28,017 bases of DNA from an uncultured Selenomonadales bacterium. Its GTDB lineage: Bacteria > Bacillota > Clostridia > Christensenellales > QALW01. Positions 6,327 through 14,115 of this stretch are shown piece by piece. The translations under genes and the position numbers were made by a program. How positions within the stretch are numbered: the stretch's first letter is position 1; each line of letters begins with the position of its first letter. The notes under the pieces are model-generated. The model made no database searches. It was not told the origin of the DNA and was given only the letters and a program-made list of their open reading frames with translations. The stretch covers positions 1 through 28,017 of the forward strand of contig CAJKLB010000030.1 of NCBI GenBank assembly GCA_905200615.1, read 5' to 3'.

Positions 6327-8178
6327 AGCATGGAAGCTGAACCTGAGGGCTTTTGCGCTTATTTATAAACGATGCCCTCATATCATTATATCCAGGCTTG
6401 TTTGTGTCGCATGGGATGCACTGACTCCTTATATAGGAATTTATCTTTCCGCTTTGCTGATCACTGAACTAACCCAAGACGGAAATCCATCTGTAATTAC
6501 AAGGCTTGTTCTGATTATACTGTTGTCGGCGGCGTTTCTCTCTCTTGCTGCAGCTTTTTTGCACAAGTGGCGTGATGTTGCATGTACCGGGCTGTATTTT
6601 AAGATACAGCAGATATTTTCCGAAAAAATGATGAGCATGGACTATCCGGATGCGGATAACCCCAAAACACATGAGCTGTATAACACGATTGAGCAAAACC
6701 AGAACGGCGGCGGATGGGGACTTAATCAGGTGTATGGTCACATTGAGGCAATATTGTCAGCAATCCTTACCTTACTTGGTGGCGTTGCTTTGACAGTATC
6801 ACTTTTTACCAGCCGTGTGCCGGACTCCTCCGGCGGATTTACCGTGCTGAACAATCCGTTGTTTATCCTGTTGATTATTGCTGTGATGCTGACTATCAAC
6901 TATATAGCGCCTCTGCTTTCCAATAAAGCGGGAAGTTATTATTCGCTGAATTCTGATTTGCACAATTTCGGAAATCGTCTGTTTGGATTTTTTGGTTTTT
7001 TGGGTTTTAACAAGCAATTGTCAGAAGACATACGGATTTACCGACAGGATTTGATCTGCGATAAATATGGGAAAGATAAAACCGGAACATTTTGCTCCAA
7101 AGGAATGTTCGCAAGATTGGCAAAAGGACCGGTGGGGTGTTATAATGCGGTATCATCAGCGGTATCGGTTATATTTACCGGAGTTGTATATATTTTTGTC
7201 TGTCTGAAAGCGTTAGGCGGTGCATTCGGAATCGGTGCGGTTACGCAATATGTATCTGCTGTTACGCGGGTTGCGGGAAGCATCGGCTCTTCAATTGGTA
7301 TTATGGGAGGAATGCGGAATAACGCTTCCTTCCTGAAGCTGATCTTTGAGTTTTTGGATATTCCCAATCGAATGTATCAGGGCAGCCTGACGGTAGAAAA
7401 ACGGATAGACCGGGATTATGAAATTGAATTTTGCAATGTATCGTTTAAATATCCCGGAAGCGAAACATATGCCTTGAGAAATGTTTCGATGAAATTTCGT
7501 GTAGGTGAACGGCTTGCCGTTGTCGGTATGAACGGAAGCGGGAAAACCACCTTTATCAAGCTGCTGTGCCGTCTGTATGACCCCACTGAAGGAGAAATAT
7601 TGCTCAACGGGATTGATATTAAGAAATATGATTACAAGGAATATATGTCTGTCTTTTCGGTGGTGTTTCAGGATTTCGTGTTGTTTTCTTATCCGCTTGG
7701 TGAAAATGTGGCGGCAAAAACCGACTACGACCAATCGTTGGTCAAAAGGTGTTTGACTGATTCCGGATTTGGCGAGCGTTTACAGGAAATGCCGGAAGGA
7801 CTTGACACCTGCCTTTATAAAGACTTTGCAGAAAACGGTGTGGAGATCTCCGGCGGGGAGGCACAGAAGATTGCCCTTTCCAGGGCATTATATAAAGACG
7901 CTCCGTTTATTGTTCTTGACGAACCGACCGCTGCCCTTGATCCTGTTGCGGAAGCAGAGGTTTACTCAAATTTTAATAAGCTTGTTGGAGATAAAACCGC
8001 CATTTATATCAGTCACCGGCTTTCTTCCTGTCGGTTCTGTGACGAAATCGCCGTATTTGACAACGGACAGATTGTACAGCAAGGCAGTCATGACGAGCTT
8101 GTTACTGATGAAAACGGGAAATACCATGAGCTCTGGTATGCTCAAGCGCAATATTATAACACAGAGGTGATACAATGA
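6292..8178 (+). CDS. ABC half-exporter B, partner of the preceding half-exporter
   Basis: The 628-residue product has the same architecture: a polytopic N-terminal domain (membrane segments around LTLLGGVALTVSLF, PLFILLIIAVMLTINYI and others) followed by an ATPase. Walker A GMNGSGKTT lies near residue 412, the signature ISGGEAQK near 518, Walker B FIVLDEP near 538 and the H-loop at YISHRLSS. GTG 6292 is chosen because AGAGGGGG ends 6 bases upstream; the ATG at 6286 would be too close to it. The gene begins inside the end of half-exporter A, and its stop overlaps the recombinase start (ATGA). Two complete ATPases in overlapping genes indicate a heterodimeric exporter. Both ATP sites keep the catalytic Glu after Walker B, unlike many heterodimers with one degenerate site. 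Confidence 0.93.
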   Translation: MKKDKKLLTWREAWKLNLRAFALIYKRCPHIIISRLVCVAWDALTPYIGIYLSALLITELTQDGNPSVITRLVLIILLSAAFLSLAAAFLHKWRDVACTGLYFKIQQIFSEKMMSMDYPDADNPKTHELYNTIEQNQNGGGWGLNQVYGHIEAILSAILTLLGGVALTVSLFTSRVPDSSGGFTVLNNPLFILLIIAVMLTINYIAPLLSNKAGSYYSLNSDLHNFGNRLFGFFGFLGFNKQLSEDIRIYRQDLICDKYGKDKTGTFCSKGMFARLAKGPVGCYNAVSSAVSVIFTGVVYIFVCLKALGGAFGIGAVTQYVSAVTRVAGSIGSSIGIMGGMRNNASFLKLIFEFLDIPNRMYQGSLTVEKRIDRDYEIEFCNVSFKYPGSETYALRNVSMKFRVGERLAVVGMNGSGKTTFIKLLCRLYDPTEGEILLNGIDIKKYDYKEYMSVFSVVFQDFVLFSYPLGENVAAKTDYDQSLVKRCLTDSGFGERLQEMPEGLDTCLYKDFAENGVEISGGEAQKIALSRALYKDAPFIVLDEPTAALDPVAEAEVYSNFNKLVGDKTAIYISHRLSSCRFCDEIAVFDNGQIVQQGSHDELVTDENGKYHELWYAQAQYYNTEVIQ

Positions 8179-9668
8179 CCGGAGTAATCTATGCCCGGTA
8201 TTCTTCCGATAATCAACGGGAAGAATCAATCGAAGGACAACTGCGAGAGTGCAAAGCCTTTGCGGAAAAGAACGACATCCAAATCGTAAATACCTATATT
8301 GACCGCGCTTTGTCAGCGAAAACAGACAACCGTCCTGATTTTCAGCGAATGATTAAGGACAGCGAAAAAGGACTATTTGACACCGTTATTGTATGGAAGC
8401 TTGACCGATTCGCCCGTAACCGATATGACTCCGCACATTATAAATCCATTCTTCGCAAAAACGGAGCAAAAGTAATATCTGCTACCGAAATGATTTCGGA
8501 TACCGCCGAGGGAGTTTTGCTAGAATCTATGCTGGAAGGCATGGCGGAATACTACTCGGCGGAGCTCTCTGAAAAGGTTATACGCGGACTGACAGAAAAT
8601 GCACTGAAATGCAAATATAACGGCGGTACGCTTCCTATTGGTTATACGATTGATGAAAACCAATATTTTCAGATCGATCCTTTGACGGCTCCGGCAGTAC
8701 TGGACGCTTTTAAACAATACGCTGAAGGAGCAACTATGCAAGAGGTCACCGATAATATGAACATTAAAGGAATCCGTACCAAACGCGGCGGAAAAATAAG
8801 CATAAACAGCGTTACACGAATGCTGCACAACCGCAGATATATCGGTGAATATAAATACAACGACATTACAAAACCGGGCGGTATACCGGCAATTATTCCG
8901 GAAGATTTATTTAATCGTGTGCAGGAACGTATGGCGGCAAATAAAAAAGCTCCGGCTAAACACAAAGCAGAAGACGAATATCTGCTGACGACGAAACTGT
9001 TTTGCGGAAAGTGCGGATGCCTTATGGTAGGAGAAAGCGGAACGAGTCACCAGAAGAATAAAGTGCATCGCTATTATAAATGCGTGAGCGTAAAAAATCA
9101 TAAAGGCTGCGATAAGAAAACTGTCAGAAAAGAATGGCTTGAGAATCTCGTGATTGCGCAAATTCGCAGTATTATCTTTGATGATGAGTTGATTGACAAA
9201 TTGGCGGATTCGATTATGGAGCTGCAAGGTGCCGAAAATACAGCTTTGCCGTTGCTCAAAATGCAATACGCCGAAACGCAGAAAGCCATAGACAATCTGC
9301 TCAACGCTATTCAACAGGGAATTTTGACTCCCTCTACCAAGCAGAGGATGGAAGAACTGGAACAGCAAAAGAGCGAACTTTCTGTGCAGATTATGAAAGA
9401 GGAAATGACAAAACCGAGTTTAACGAAAGACCAGATTGTTTTTTGGCTTTATCGTTTCCGCAAGCTTAACACTGACAAGCTGGAGCATCGCCGCCGATTG
9501 ATAGACAGCTTTGTCAATGCAATATTTCTTTATGACGACAGGATTACGTTCACTTTCAATTACAAAGACGGTTCGAAAACAATAACTTTCACCGAGCTTG
9601 AAAAATCAAGTTTGGGTTCGGATATAAATGCACTCGTTGCACCAAAGATCCGATATGACCGCTTTTAG
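8175..9668 (+). CDS. large serine recombinase (integrase/excisionase of the element)
   Basis: The 497-residue product is a full-length large serine recombinase. The resolvase-like catalytic domain (about 1-145) has the nucleophile S10 in YARYSSDNQ, with arginines in KLDRFARNR. A recombinase domain follows (about 155-260: NGGTLPIGY, SVTRMLHNRRYIGEY), then a zinc ribbon (about 275-315: CGKCGC and a distal KC/GC pair) and a coiled coil (about 360-405). Such enzymes integrate and excise elements through short att sites with a 2-bp core. Unusually, its ATG overlaps the stop of the ABC exporter gene by 4 bases and no promoter or ribosome-site gap separates them, so its synthesis is tied to that operon. 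The C-terminal end overlaps a 9-bp inverted repeat that may be part of an attachment site. Confidence 0.95.
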   Translation: MTGVIYARYSSDNQREESIEGQLRECKAFAEKNDIQIVNTYIDRALSAKTDNRPDFQRMIKDSEKGLFDTVIVWKLDRFARNRYDSAHYKSILRKNGAKVISATEMISDTAEGVLLESMLEGMAEYYSAELSEKVIRGLTENALKCKYNGGTLPIGYTIDENQYFQIDPLTAPAVLDAFKQYAEGATMQEVTDNMNIKGIRTKRGGKISINSVTRMLHNRRYIGEYKYNDITKPGGIPAIIPEDLFNRVQERMAANKKAPAKHKAEDEYLLTTKLFCGKCGCLMVGESGTSHQKNKVHRYYKCVSVKNHKGCDKKTVRKEWLENLVIAQIRSIIFDDELIDKLADSIMELQGAENTALPLLKMQYAETQKAIDNLLNAIQQGILTPSTKQRMEELEQQKSELSVQIMKEEMTKPSLTKDQIVFWLYRFRKLNTDKLEHRRRLIDSFVNAIFLYDDRITFTFNYKDGSKTITFTELEKSSLGSDINALVAPKIRYDRF

Positions 9669-9681
9669 CAGACATATCGGA
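9649..9681. repeat. inverted repeat straddling the recombinase stop, candidate att site or hairpin
   Basis: TCCGATATG (9649-9657) and CATATCGGA (9673-9681) are perfect 9-bp inverted copies around the TAG stop. Attachment sites of large serine recombinases often lie right behind the recombinase gene and carry imperfect dyad symmetry. The following tail (AAAATTTAATTTT) could also make it a weak terminator. No matching copy could be recognised at the left end. Confidence 0.4.
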
Positions 9682-9696
9682 AAAATTTAATTTTGT

Positions 9697-9805
9697 CACC
9701 GGAGGACAGAGTGCCGTAGCACTCGGGGATCGTAAGCATATGCTTGCAGGCCGCATGTCAGATAAGGTGTCGAGTGCGCTCGGTTCATAGCCGAGCTTTT
9801 TATTT
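9697..9805 (+). promoter_or_regulatory. structured leader with intrinsic terminator before the GNAT gene (candidate attenuator)
   Basis: A hairpin GAGTGC-CGTA-GCACTC (9709-9724), a 12-base palindrome AAGCATATGCTT, a GACA/TGTC helix around them and a closing CACC/GGTG pairing suggest a multi-stem RNA. It ends in a terminator GCTCGG (9778-9783)/CCGAGC (9791-9796) followed by TTTTTATTTT, ten-odd bases before the gene's Shine-Dalgarno. The terminator's 3' arm can pair instead with CTCGG at 9722-9726, and a second GAGTGC at 9772-9777 can compete for GCACTC, so mutually exclusive folds exist. I do not recognise a known riboswitch class. The simpler reading is a terminator for the recombinase operon. 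Confidence 0.5.
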
Positions 9806-9818
9806 TATTGGAGGTCTA

Positions 9819-10376
9819 ATGAATAACATAAAAATTACGCTTATGCCGCTTTCGGAAGATGATTGTGAACAATTTATTCGTGATAATCAATTTGCGTTTA
9901 AGTATGGTGCGCTTGAGGAATTTGGAAAGCGTGATGACCATATTGACAGTGACGGAGAAATTATTTCTCGTCGTACAATAGAAGACAGCATTCATGCGGC
10001 CGGAAATGAAACTTACCGTATTATGCTTGATGGAAAAAAAGTCGGCGGTGTCGTTTTGAATATTAACAAAGAAACCGGTCATAATCATCTTGAATTATTT
10101 TTTATCTCTCCGGATCAGCACGGAAAAGGAATTGGGTTTGCCGCGTGGAAAGCGGTGGAGGCACTCTATCCGGAAACAAAAGTATGGGAGACTTGCACGC
10201 CTTATTTTGAAAAACGCAATGTTCATTTTTATATTAATAAATGCGGATTCCATGTTGTAGAATTTTTTAATGCGTTTCATAATGATCCGAATGAGCGCGA
10301 TATAGACGAAAAAGAGGGCCCTTCTGAAATGTTTCGTTTTATAAAAGTGATGAAACCTAATGCCGATAAAGAGTAG
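9819..10376 (+). CDS. GNAT-family N-acetyltransferase
   Basis: The 185-residue product fits the Gcn5-related acetyltransferase fold, which transfers acetyl from acetyl-CoA to an amine. Strand beta-4 and motif A are visible in HLELFFISPDQHGKGIGFAAWKAVEALYP, where QHGKGIG is the pyrophosphate-binding loop. The C-terminal NVHFYINKCGFHVVEFF is the typical motif B end. The acceptor substrate cannot be deduced; small-molecule, antibiotic and protein substrates are all possible. The ATG at 9819 is preceded by TTGGAGGTC at ideal distance. A reading extending to 9744 would pass through the terminator hairpin and is rejected. It stands alone behind a structured leader and may be the last cargo gene of the element or the first chromosomal gene. 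Confidence 0.88.
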   Translation: MNNIKITLMPLSEDDCEQFIRDNQFAFKYGALEEFGKRDDHIDSDGEIISRRTIEDSIHAAGNETYRIMLDGKKVGGVVLNINKETGHNHLELFFISPDQHGKGIGFAAWKAVEALYPETKVWETCTPYFEKRNVHFYINKCGFHVVEFFNAFHNDPNERDIDEKEGPSEMFRFIKVMKPNADKE

Positions 10377-11110
10377 AATATTTGCTTGTTTTTTTAACTT
10401 GTGGCTTAAATATTCCTGCTTGTAATATTGCGGTGGCCGATTGAAAATTCATAGGGCCAAAAAAGTTGTATGGTTTTACTTCTCTTTTTTTAATGGTAGT
10501 GAAAAGCTCTGATTTACCCTCCAAAGAGGATTAAGACTTCCCCCAAAGAGCGCAGAAGCAACGTAAAACGTTACGCGGAACGGTTACTGAGATTTCCTCA
10601 ATGCATAAAAATTTTTTGTACCGATTCACGAATTGGCTTTCCGACTGATTGATTGCAGTATTTTTTTATAAATAAATTCTATCCGCTGTTTCTATGGTAT
10701 TGCTTAATACGGAATCATTATACTTAATTTATTTTTATAAAAGAGCTTGCGCTGCCTTCGACAAGGAAGGATCGTTTTTTCGCTGAGAACTTTTGTATTA
10801 AAATCGTTTCCTTTCTCTTTATCCCAAAGATCAATGAAAAATTTTTGCCGTGCGAAAAAGTTCTTTCTGTTTTTCATTTAATAGGCACAATGTTATAGTA
10901 TGATTCGGAGTATATCTGTTTTATAAAAAAATCTATTTAATAGGTGAGAATAAATATTTTTTGTGTGCCGAAAAATATAAACAAGTATTGCTTTCGAAAA
11001 CGGGGAATAGAGAGAAAAACATTTTTTTGAAGAAATACAGCATAAAAGAAAGAGATATGTAAAAAAACAGAAATCGGATGGGACTGCAATTGTAAAAGGA
11101 CGAGCAGATA
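10377..11110. other. 734-bp AT-rich gap with no recognisable gene
   Basis: No frame here has both a plausible ribosome site and protein-like composition. Visible items are minor: a CCTC-CAAA-GAGG mini-hairpin near 10520, a near-palindromic ACGTAAAACGTTACG near 10560, and ATTTAATAGG repeated twice about 57 bases apart (near 10880 and 10936). It lies between the end of the GNAT gene and the jag operon terminator. It may be decayed sequence left by insertion events. Confidence 0.6.
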
Positions 11111-11111
11111 A

Positions 11112-11155
11112 TAAAAAGGGTGTTCTTCGCTATTATAGCTTTAGAACACCCTTGA
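11112..11155 (-). terminator. terminator of the rpmH-jag operon
   Basis: On the minus strand AAGGGTGTTCT pairs with AGAACACCCTT through a loop of about 15 bases and runs into TTTTTATT. It lies directly after the jag stop. The hairpin is symmetrical enough to work in both directions. Confidence 0.88.
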
Positions 11156-11157
11156 TT

Positions 11158-11928
11158 TTATGAATTCTTTTTGTCAATAATTACATGACGGTTGGGTTCT
11201 TCGCCTTCACTGTAGGTAGTGACGAATTTATCGTTTTGTAAGGCAAAGTGAATGATTCTTCTTTCAAAAGGACTCATCGGCTCCAGCACGACTTTACGGC
11301 CGGTACGGGCTACTTGAGCCGCCATTCTTTTGGCAAGGCGAACCAAGGTAGCTTCCCGCTTCTTCCGATAATTTTCCGTATCTACTGTGACTCTGTGATA
11401 CTCTTCTTTATCTTTATTATAAATTAAAGAAGCAAGATATTGGATGGCGTCCAGCGTTTCTCCCCGGCGGCCGATCAGTACGCCCATATCCGGACCTTCC
11501 AAATTGACCAGAAGCCCGTTTTCCGTTTCTGCGGCTTGTACGGTTCCTTCTACTTGCATCTGCTCCATCAAACCTTTTAAAAAAGAAGTAACTTCATTCT
11601 CAATAAATTCCGTTCCTTCGGGGAAATAAGGACCGGCTTGAACTTGTTGGCGCTCTTCATGATGTTCTCTGAGCGGATGTCCTTTTCTTTCTCTGCGTGG
11701 AGCTTTTTCCTTTGGTTTATCTTTGTTTAGAACAAAATCAGGAATGATCGCCTCGCTTCTTTCGGTAAGTCTTACCTTTGCCGGTCTGCTGCCGATACCG
11801 ATAAAACCTTTTTTACCGTAATCCAGTACTTCCATTTCAATTTCATCAATTGAAAGCTTTAACTGTTCCAGCCCCATATACAAAGCCTGATCTACAGTTT
11901 CAGCTTCTATTTCAATAACCCTGGCCAT
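11158..11928 (-). CDS. jag: Jag/KhpB RNA-binding protein
   Basis: The 256-residue protein has the three-part layout of Jag/KhpB: Jag-N domain (about 1-52, GKKGFIGIGSRPAKV), a charged linker, a KH domain (about 115-175, GVLIGRRGETLDAIQYLASLI, with the GxxG loop as GRRG) and an R3H domain (about 180-245, VTVDTENYRKKREATLVRLA and MSPFERRIIH). KhpB with KhpA binds many RNAs and affects cell division and elongation in Firmicutes. Its ATG overlaps the yidC stop by one base (TAATG), so it is coupled to the insertase gene, the usual arrangement. In most relatives mnmE and mnmG follow jag; here a terminator ends the operon instead. Confidence 0.96.
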   Translation of the reverse strand: MARVIEIEAETVDQALYMGLEQLKLSIDEIEMEVLDYGKKGFIGIGSRPAKVRLTERSEAIIPDFVLNKDKPKEKAPRRERKGHPLREHHEERQQVQAGPYFPEGTEFIENEVTSFLKGLMEQMQVEGTVQAAETENGLLVNLEGPDMGVLIGRRGETLDAIQYLASLIYNKDKEEYHRVTVDTENYRKKREATLVRLAKRMAAQVARTGRKVVLEPMSPFERRIIHFALQNDKFVTTYSEGEEPNRHVIIDKKNS

Positions 11929-12941
11929 TATTTGTTTTCTCCTTCAGCTTGTAATGCTTCCTTTTTTTTATCTCTGGCATCCAGTATTTTGTTAATTACA
12001 AAATTCAATAAAATCATGCAAAGACTTGAAGTGATCCAGTAAATTGCCAGCGCACTGGAGGAAATCAGGCAAAAATATACAAACATCAGCGGAAAAATAA
12101 TCTTCATGATCTTTCCGCTTTTTGCGGCCTGCTCCGCTTGTTCGCCCGTTCCCATGGGCTGCTGAGCCGTCATGTTAAAGCTCAGCACCTGCACAACGCC
12201 GGCCAGAATCGGGAAAAGATAAAATCCATTGCCGCCGATCCATGCGGCAGAAGTCGCGTAGGTATCGGCAACATAAGTCCGTGCAGCTTCAAGCCCGGTG
12301 CTTACTTGAGTAGCAAAAGAGGCAAGATCAAGTCCCGCCGGATTATAAGCGTCCAAAAGCCCCCCGTTAAAAGCAGATTGAAGCACTCCTGTAATTTGAT
12401 CTGCCTGAGGCAGAATATAGCCGTTGATATCTTTTATAATCCAAAGCTGCCGAAGTCCCCAACCCTGATTGAAATTAAAGAATACATCAGGCTGCCAGAT
12501 ATTTTTAATCCACAAAAAACTATTGGTATCAAACCATTGCTCAATTTCAGCTGGGTCTGTAAGCATAGAAAGCTCTGTCAATCTTTCTGCCGCAAGGTTG
12601 CGGAATACAGCAAAAAAAGCAATAAGAATGGGGTAGGTGAGCAGCATCATACCGCATCCTTTCGGCATAAGGCCGAGCCCTTCTTTTTTACGAATTTCCA
12701 TCATACGGGCCTGTGCTTTTTCGGGATTATTTTTATAGGCCTTGTTAATCATATCAAGTTCCGGCTGAATCTTTTTTAATTTTTTTGTATATTCGCGCTG
12801 CCCGATTCGGCTGCGAATATCAAACGGCGAAAGCGCCAAACGGAACAAGATGGTAAACAGGATGATCGACAAACCGTAATTATTGGTAAGGCTGTTAATA
12901 CCGTCGAAAATCCAGCCGAAAAATTCAGTTATATAACTCAC
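11928..12941 (-). CDS. yidC: YidC/Oxa1 membrane protein insertase
   Basis: The 337-residue insertase places membrane proteins into the bilayer with or without SecYEG. An N-terminal helix (YGLSIILFTILFRLALSPF) carries the conserved groove arginine R34. A cytoplasmic coiled-coil hairpin follows (KLKKIQPELDMINKAYKNNPEKAQARMMEIRKKEG is its region), then helices at MMLLTYPILIAFFAVF, GFYLFPILAGVVQVLSF, IIFPLMFVYFCLI and ALAIYWITSSLCMILL. No lipobox cysteine is seen, so this is not the lipoprotein type found in bacilli. A long extracytoplasmic stretch (about 125-225) lies between the second and third core helices. The GTG start at 12941 overlaps the yidD stop by 4 bases (GTGA). Confidence 0.96.
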   Translation of the reverse strand: MSYITEFFGWIFDGINSLTNNYGLSIILFTILFRLALSPFDIRSRIGQREYTKKLKKIQPELDMINKAYKNNPEKAQARMMEIRKKEGLGLMPKGCGMMLLTYPILIAFFAVFRNLAAERLTELSMLTDPAEIEQWFDTNSFLWIKNIWQPDVFFNFNQGWGLRQLWIIKDINGYILPQADQITGVLQSAFNGGLLDAYNPAGLDLASFATQVSTGLEAARTYVADTYATSAAWIGGNGFYLFPILAGVVQVLSFNMTAQQPMGTGEQAEQAAKSGKIMKIIFPLMFVYFCLISSSALAIYWITSSLCMILLNFVINKILDARDKKKEALQAEGENK

Positions 12942-13186
12942 TTGGAATTCTCCTGTCCTCTTTTTTGGGGCACGGGATCATACCCGCCTTTACAAAATGG
13001 ATTACAGCGCAGAATACGCCACAAAGATAACGCACCGCCTTTGATAACGCCGAAGCGTTCGATTGCCAGCAGTGCATATTCTGAACATGTTGGAACAAAC
13101 CGGCAAGCCGGCGGTAAATGGGGAGAAATATACCGTTTATACCGTATTATAAGCCAAAGTAGAAAAAGCTTGACGGGATTTTTCAT
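12938..13186 (-). CDS. yidD: YidD membrane protein insertion efficiency factor
   Basis: The 82-residue product matches the small YidD family: an amphipathic N-terminus (KLFLLWLIIRYKRYISPHLPP) and the conserved core CRFVPTCSEYALLAIERFG ending with RCNPFCKGGYDPVP. The family helps YidC-dependent insertion. The ATG at 13186 is chosen because it overlaps the rnpA stop by 4 bases (ATGA) and gives the family's normal length. Upstream in-frame codons would read through rnpA. Confidence 0.96.
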   Translation of the reverse strand: MKNPVKLFLLWLIIRYKRYISPHLPPACRFVPTCSEYALLAIERFGVIKGGALSLWRILRCNPFCKGGYDPVPQKRGQENSK

Positions 13187-13515
13187 GACATCATCCCTGC
13201 CTGTAAAAGCAGTGCGCGCATTTCCTGCTGCGCGACTAAAGAACTTTTTCCCACAAGAGCCTTTCTGGCAATAAAAAGATATGCCGTTTGCCGTCGGCAA
13301 TCCGGCATAAGCGGTGTAAAGCCTGCACGCATAATACGTTTTGTGCGGTTTCGAACAACGGCGTTTCCCAATTTACTGCTTACAGAAAAACCGACCTTGA
13401 TGCCTGTCCTGTTTTTGGCGCAGATCAGCACCATATATGCAGAAGCCACGGATTTTCCTCTTGAAACCACATATCTGAACTCTTTGTTTTTTTTGAGCAT
13501 ATACTGTTTTTTCAA
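13183..13515 (-). CDS. rnpA: ribonuclease P protein component
   Basis: This 110-residue basic protein is the protein subunit of RNase P, which matures tRNA 5' ends. The family signature is VRNRTKRIMR (about residues 54-63), preceded by KVGFSVSSKLGNAV and starting LKKNKEFRYVVSRGKSV. The start is a TTG at 13515, with AGGAGG 6 to 7 bases upstream. Longer readings run through rpmH in another frame and give an atypical N-terminus. It lies 13 bases after rpmH, as usual. Confidence 0.96.
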   Translation of the reverse strand: MKKQYMLKKNKEFRYVVSRGKSVASAYMVLICAKNRTGIKVGFSVSSKLGNAVVRNRTKRIMRAGFTPLMPDCRRQTAYLFIARKALVGKSSLVAQQEMRALLLQAGMMS

Positions 13516-13528
13516 GAGGCACCTCCTG

Positions 13529-13663
13529 TTATGCGCTGAGCACCTTTCTTCCGCGGCGGCGACGTCTTTGCAGTACATTGCGGCCGTTTTTGGTCTGCAT
13601 TCTTTTACGGAAACCATGAACTTTTTTTCTTTTACGTTTATTCGGTTGATAGGTACGTAACAT
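13529..13663 (-). CDS. rpmH: 50S ribosomal protein L34
   Basis: The 44-residue, highly basic protein begins MLRTYQPNKRKRKKVHGFRK and ends RRRRRGRKVLSA, the standard L34 sequence. The ATG at 13663 follows AAAGGAAAG. It is the first gene of the leftward rpmH-rnpA-yidD-yidC-jag operon. Confidence 0.98.
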   Translation of the reverse strand: MLRTYQPNKRKRKKVHGFRKRMQTKNGRNVLQRRRRRGRKVLSA

Positions 13664-13726
13664 TTTTATATCTTTCCTTTCATTGATCGCCTTTAGTAAA
13701 GCGCAAAATTACAAAAAATATATATG

Positions 13727-13783
13727 CAGCATAGCTATGCTGTATAGCGTATCTATTATAGTGGAAAGCACAGAATGTGTCAA
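13727..13783 (-). promoter_or_regulatory. consensus promoter of the rpmH operon with a start-proximal palindrome
   Basis: On the minus strand TTGACA (13783-13778), a 17-base spacer and TATAAT (13760-13755) are both perfect. Transcription should begin near 13748. A perfect 16-base palindrome, CAGCATAGCTATGCTG (13727-13742), lies within the first 25 transcribed bases and would form a 5'-end hairpin in the mRNA. Confidence 0.9.
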
Positions 13784-13799
13784 ACAAAAATTTACCGAT

Positions 13800-14115
13800 G
13801 CTTTTCTTTTGAAAAGATATGTTTTTGCTTCTTATATTGTCTTATAATATGAATGCCTTATATCGACGCTGGTCGGAAATCCGAACTTACAATATATATA
13901 TCGGTGCTTTTTATATTGTTTCTGATTTTATTTCTTTATCGAGTTCAGGTTATCCACAACATCTTGTATATAAATGAAAGTTATCCACAATTTTAAAAAA
14001 TTTTATTTAAAAAGATGGTTTTTTTTTGTTGATTATCCGCAAAATTTATGGTATGATTTTTGCGCTTGGTTTTTATTCGCTGAGGAAAATAAAATATGAA
14101 AGGGGTTCTTTCCTG
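13800..14115. other. oriC: probable chromosomal replication origin region (oriC)
   Basis: The spacer between rpmH and dnaA holds two perfect DnaA boxes TTATCCACA (13950-13958 and 13981-13989, 31 bases apart, same orientation) and a one-mismatch box TTATCCGCA (14033-14041). A very AT-rich stretch (13990-14030) follows, suitable as an unwinding element. Location, boxes and the divergent rpmH/dnaA genes fit a firmicute oriC. Only three boxes are clear, so a second box cluster may lie elsewhere, for instance downstream of dnaA. The dnaA promoter must be within this segment. Confidence 0.75.

Noticed and set aside
9744..9818. Longer N-terminus for the GNAT protein
   Set aside because: The added codons pass through the palindrome and terminator hairpin, and a perfect GGAGG-ATG start exists at 9819.
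10540..10590. Short repeats and palindromes in the gap before jag as a CRISPR or insertion-sequence remnant
   Set aside because: Repeats are only 8-10 bases, not regularly spaced, and no transposase-like or Cas-like frame is present.
14026..14115. Upstream extension of dnaA to an earlier start
   Set aside because: The extension is encoded by origin sequence containing a DnaA-box-like motif and would add an atypical N-terminus; the Shine-Dalgarno fits the ATG at 14116.
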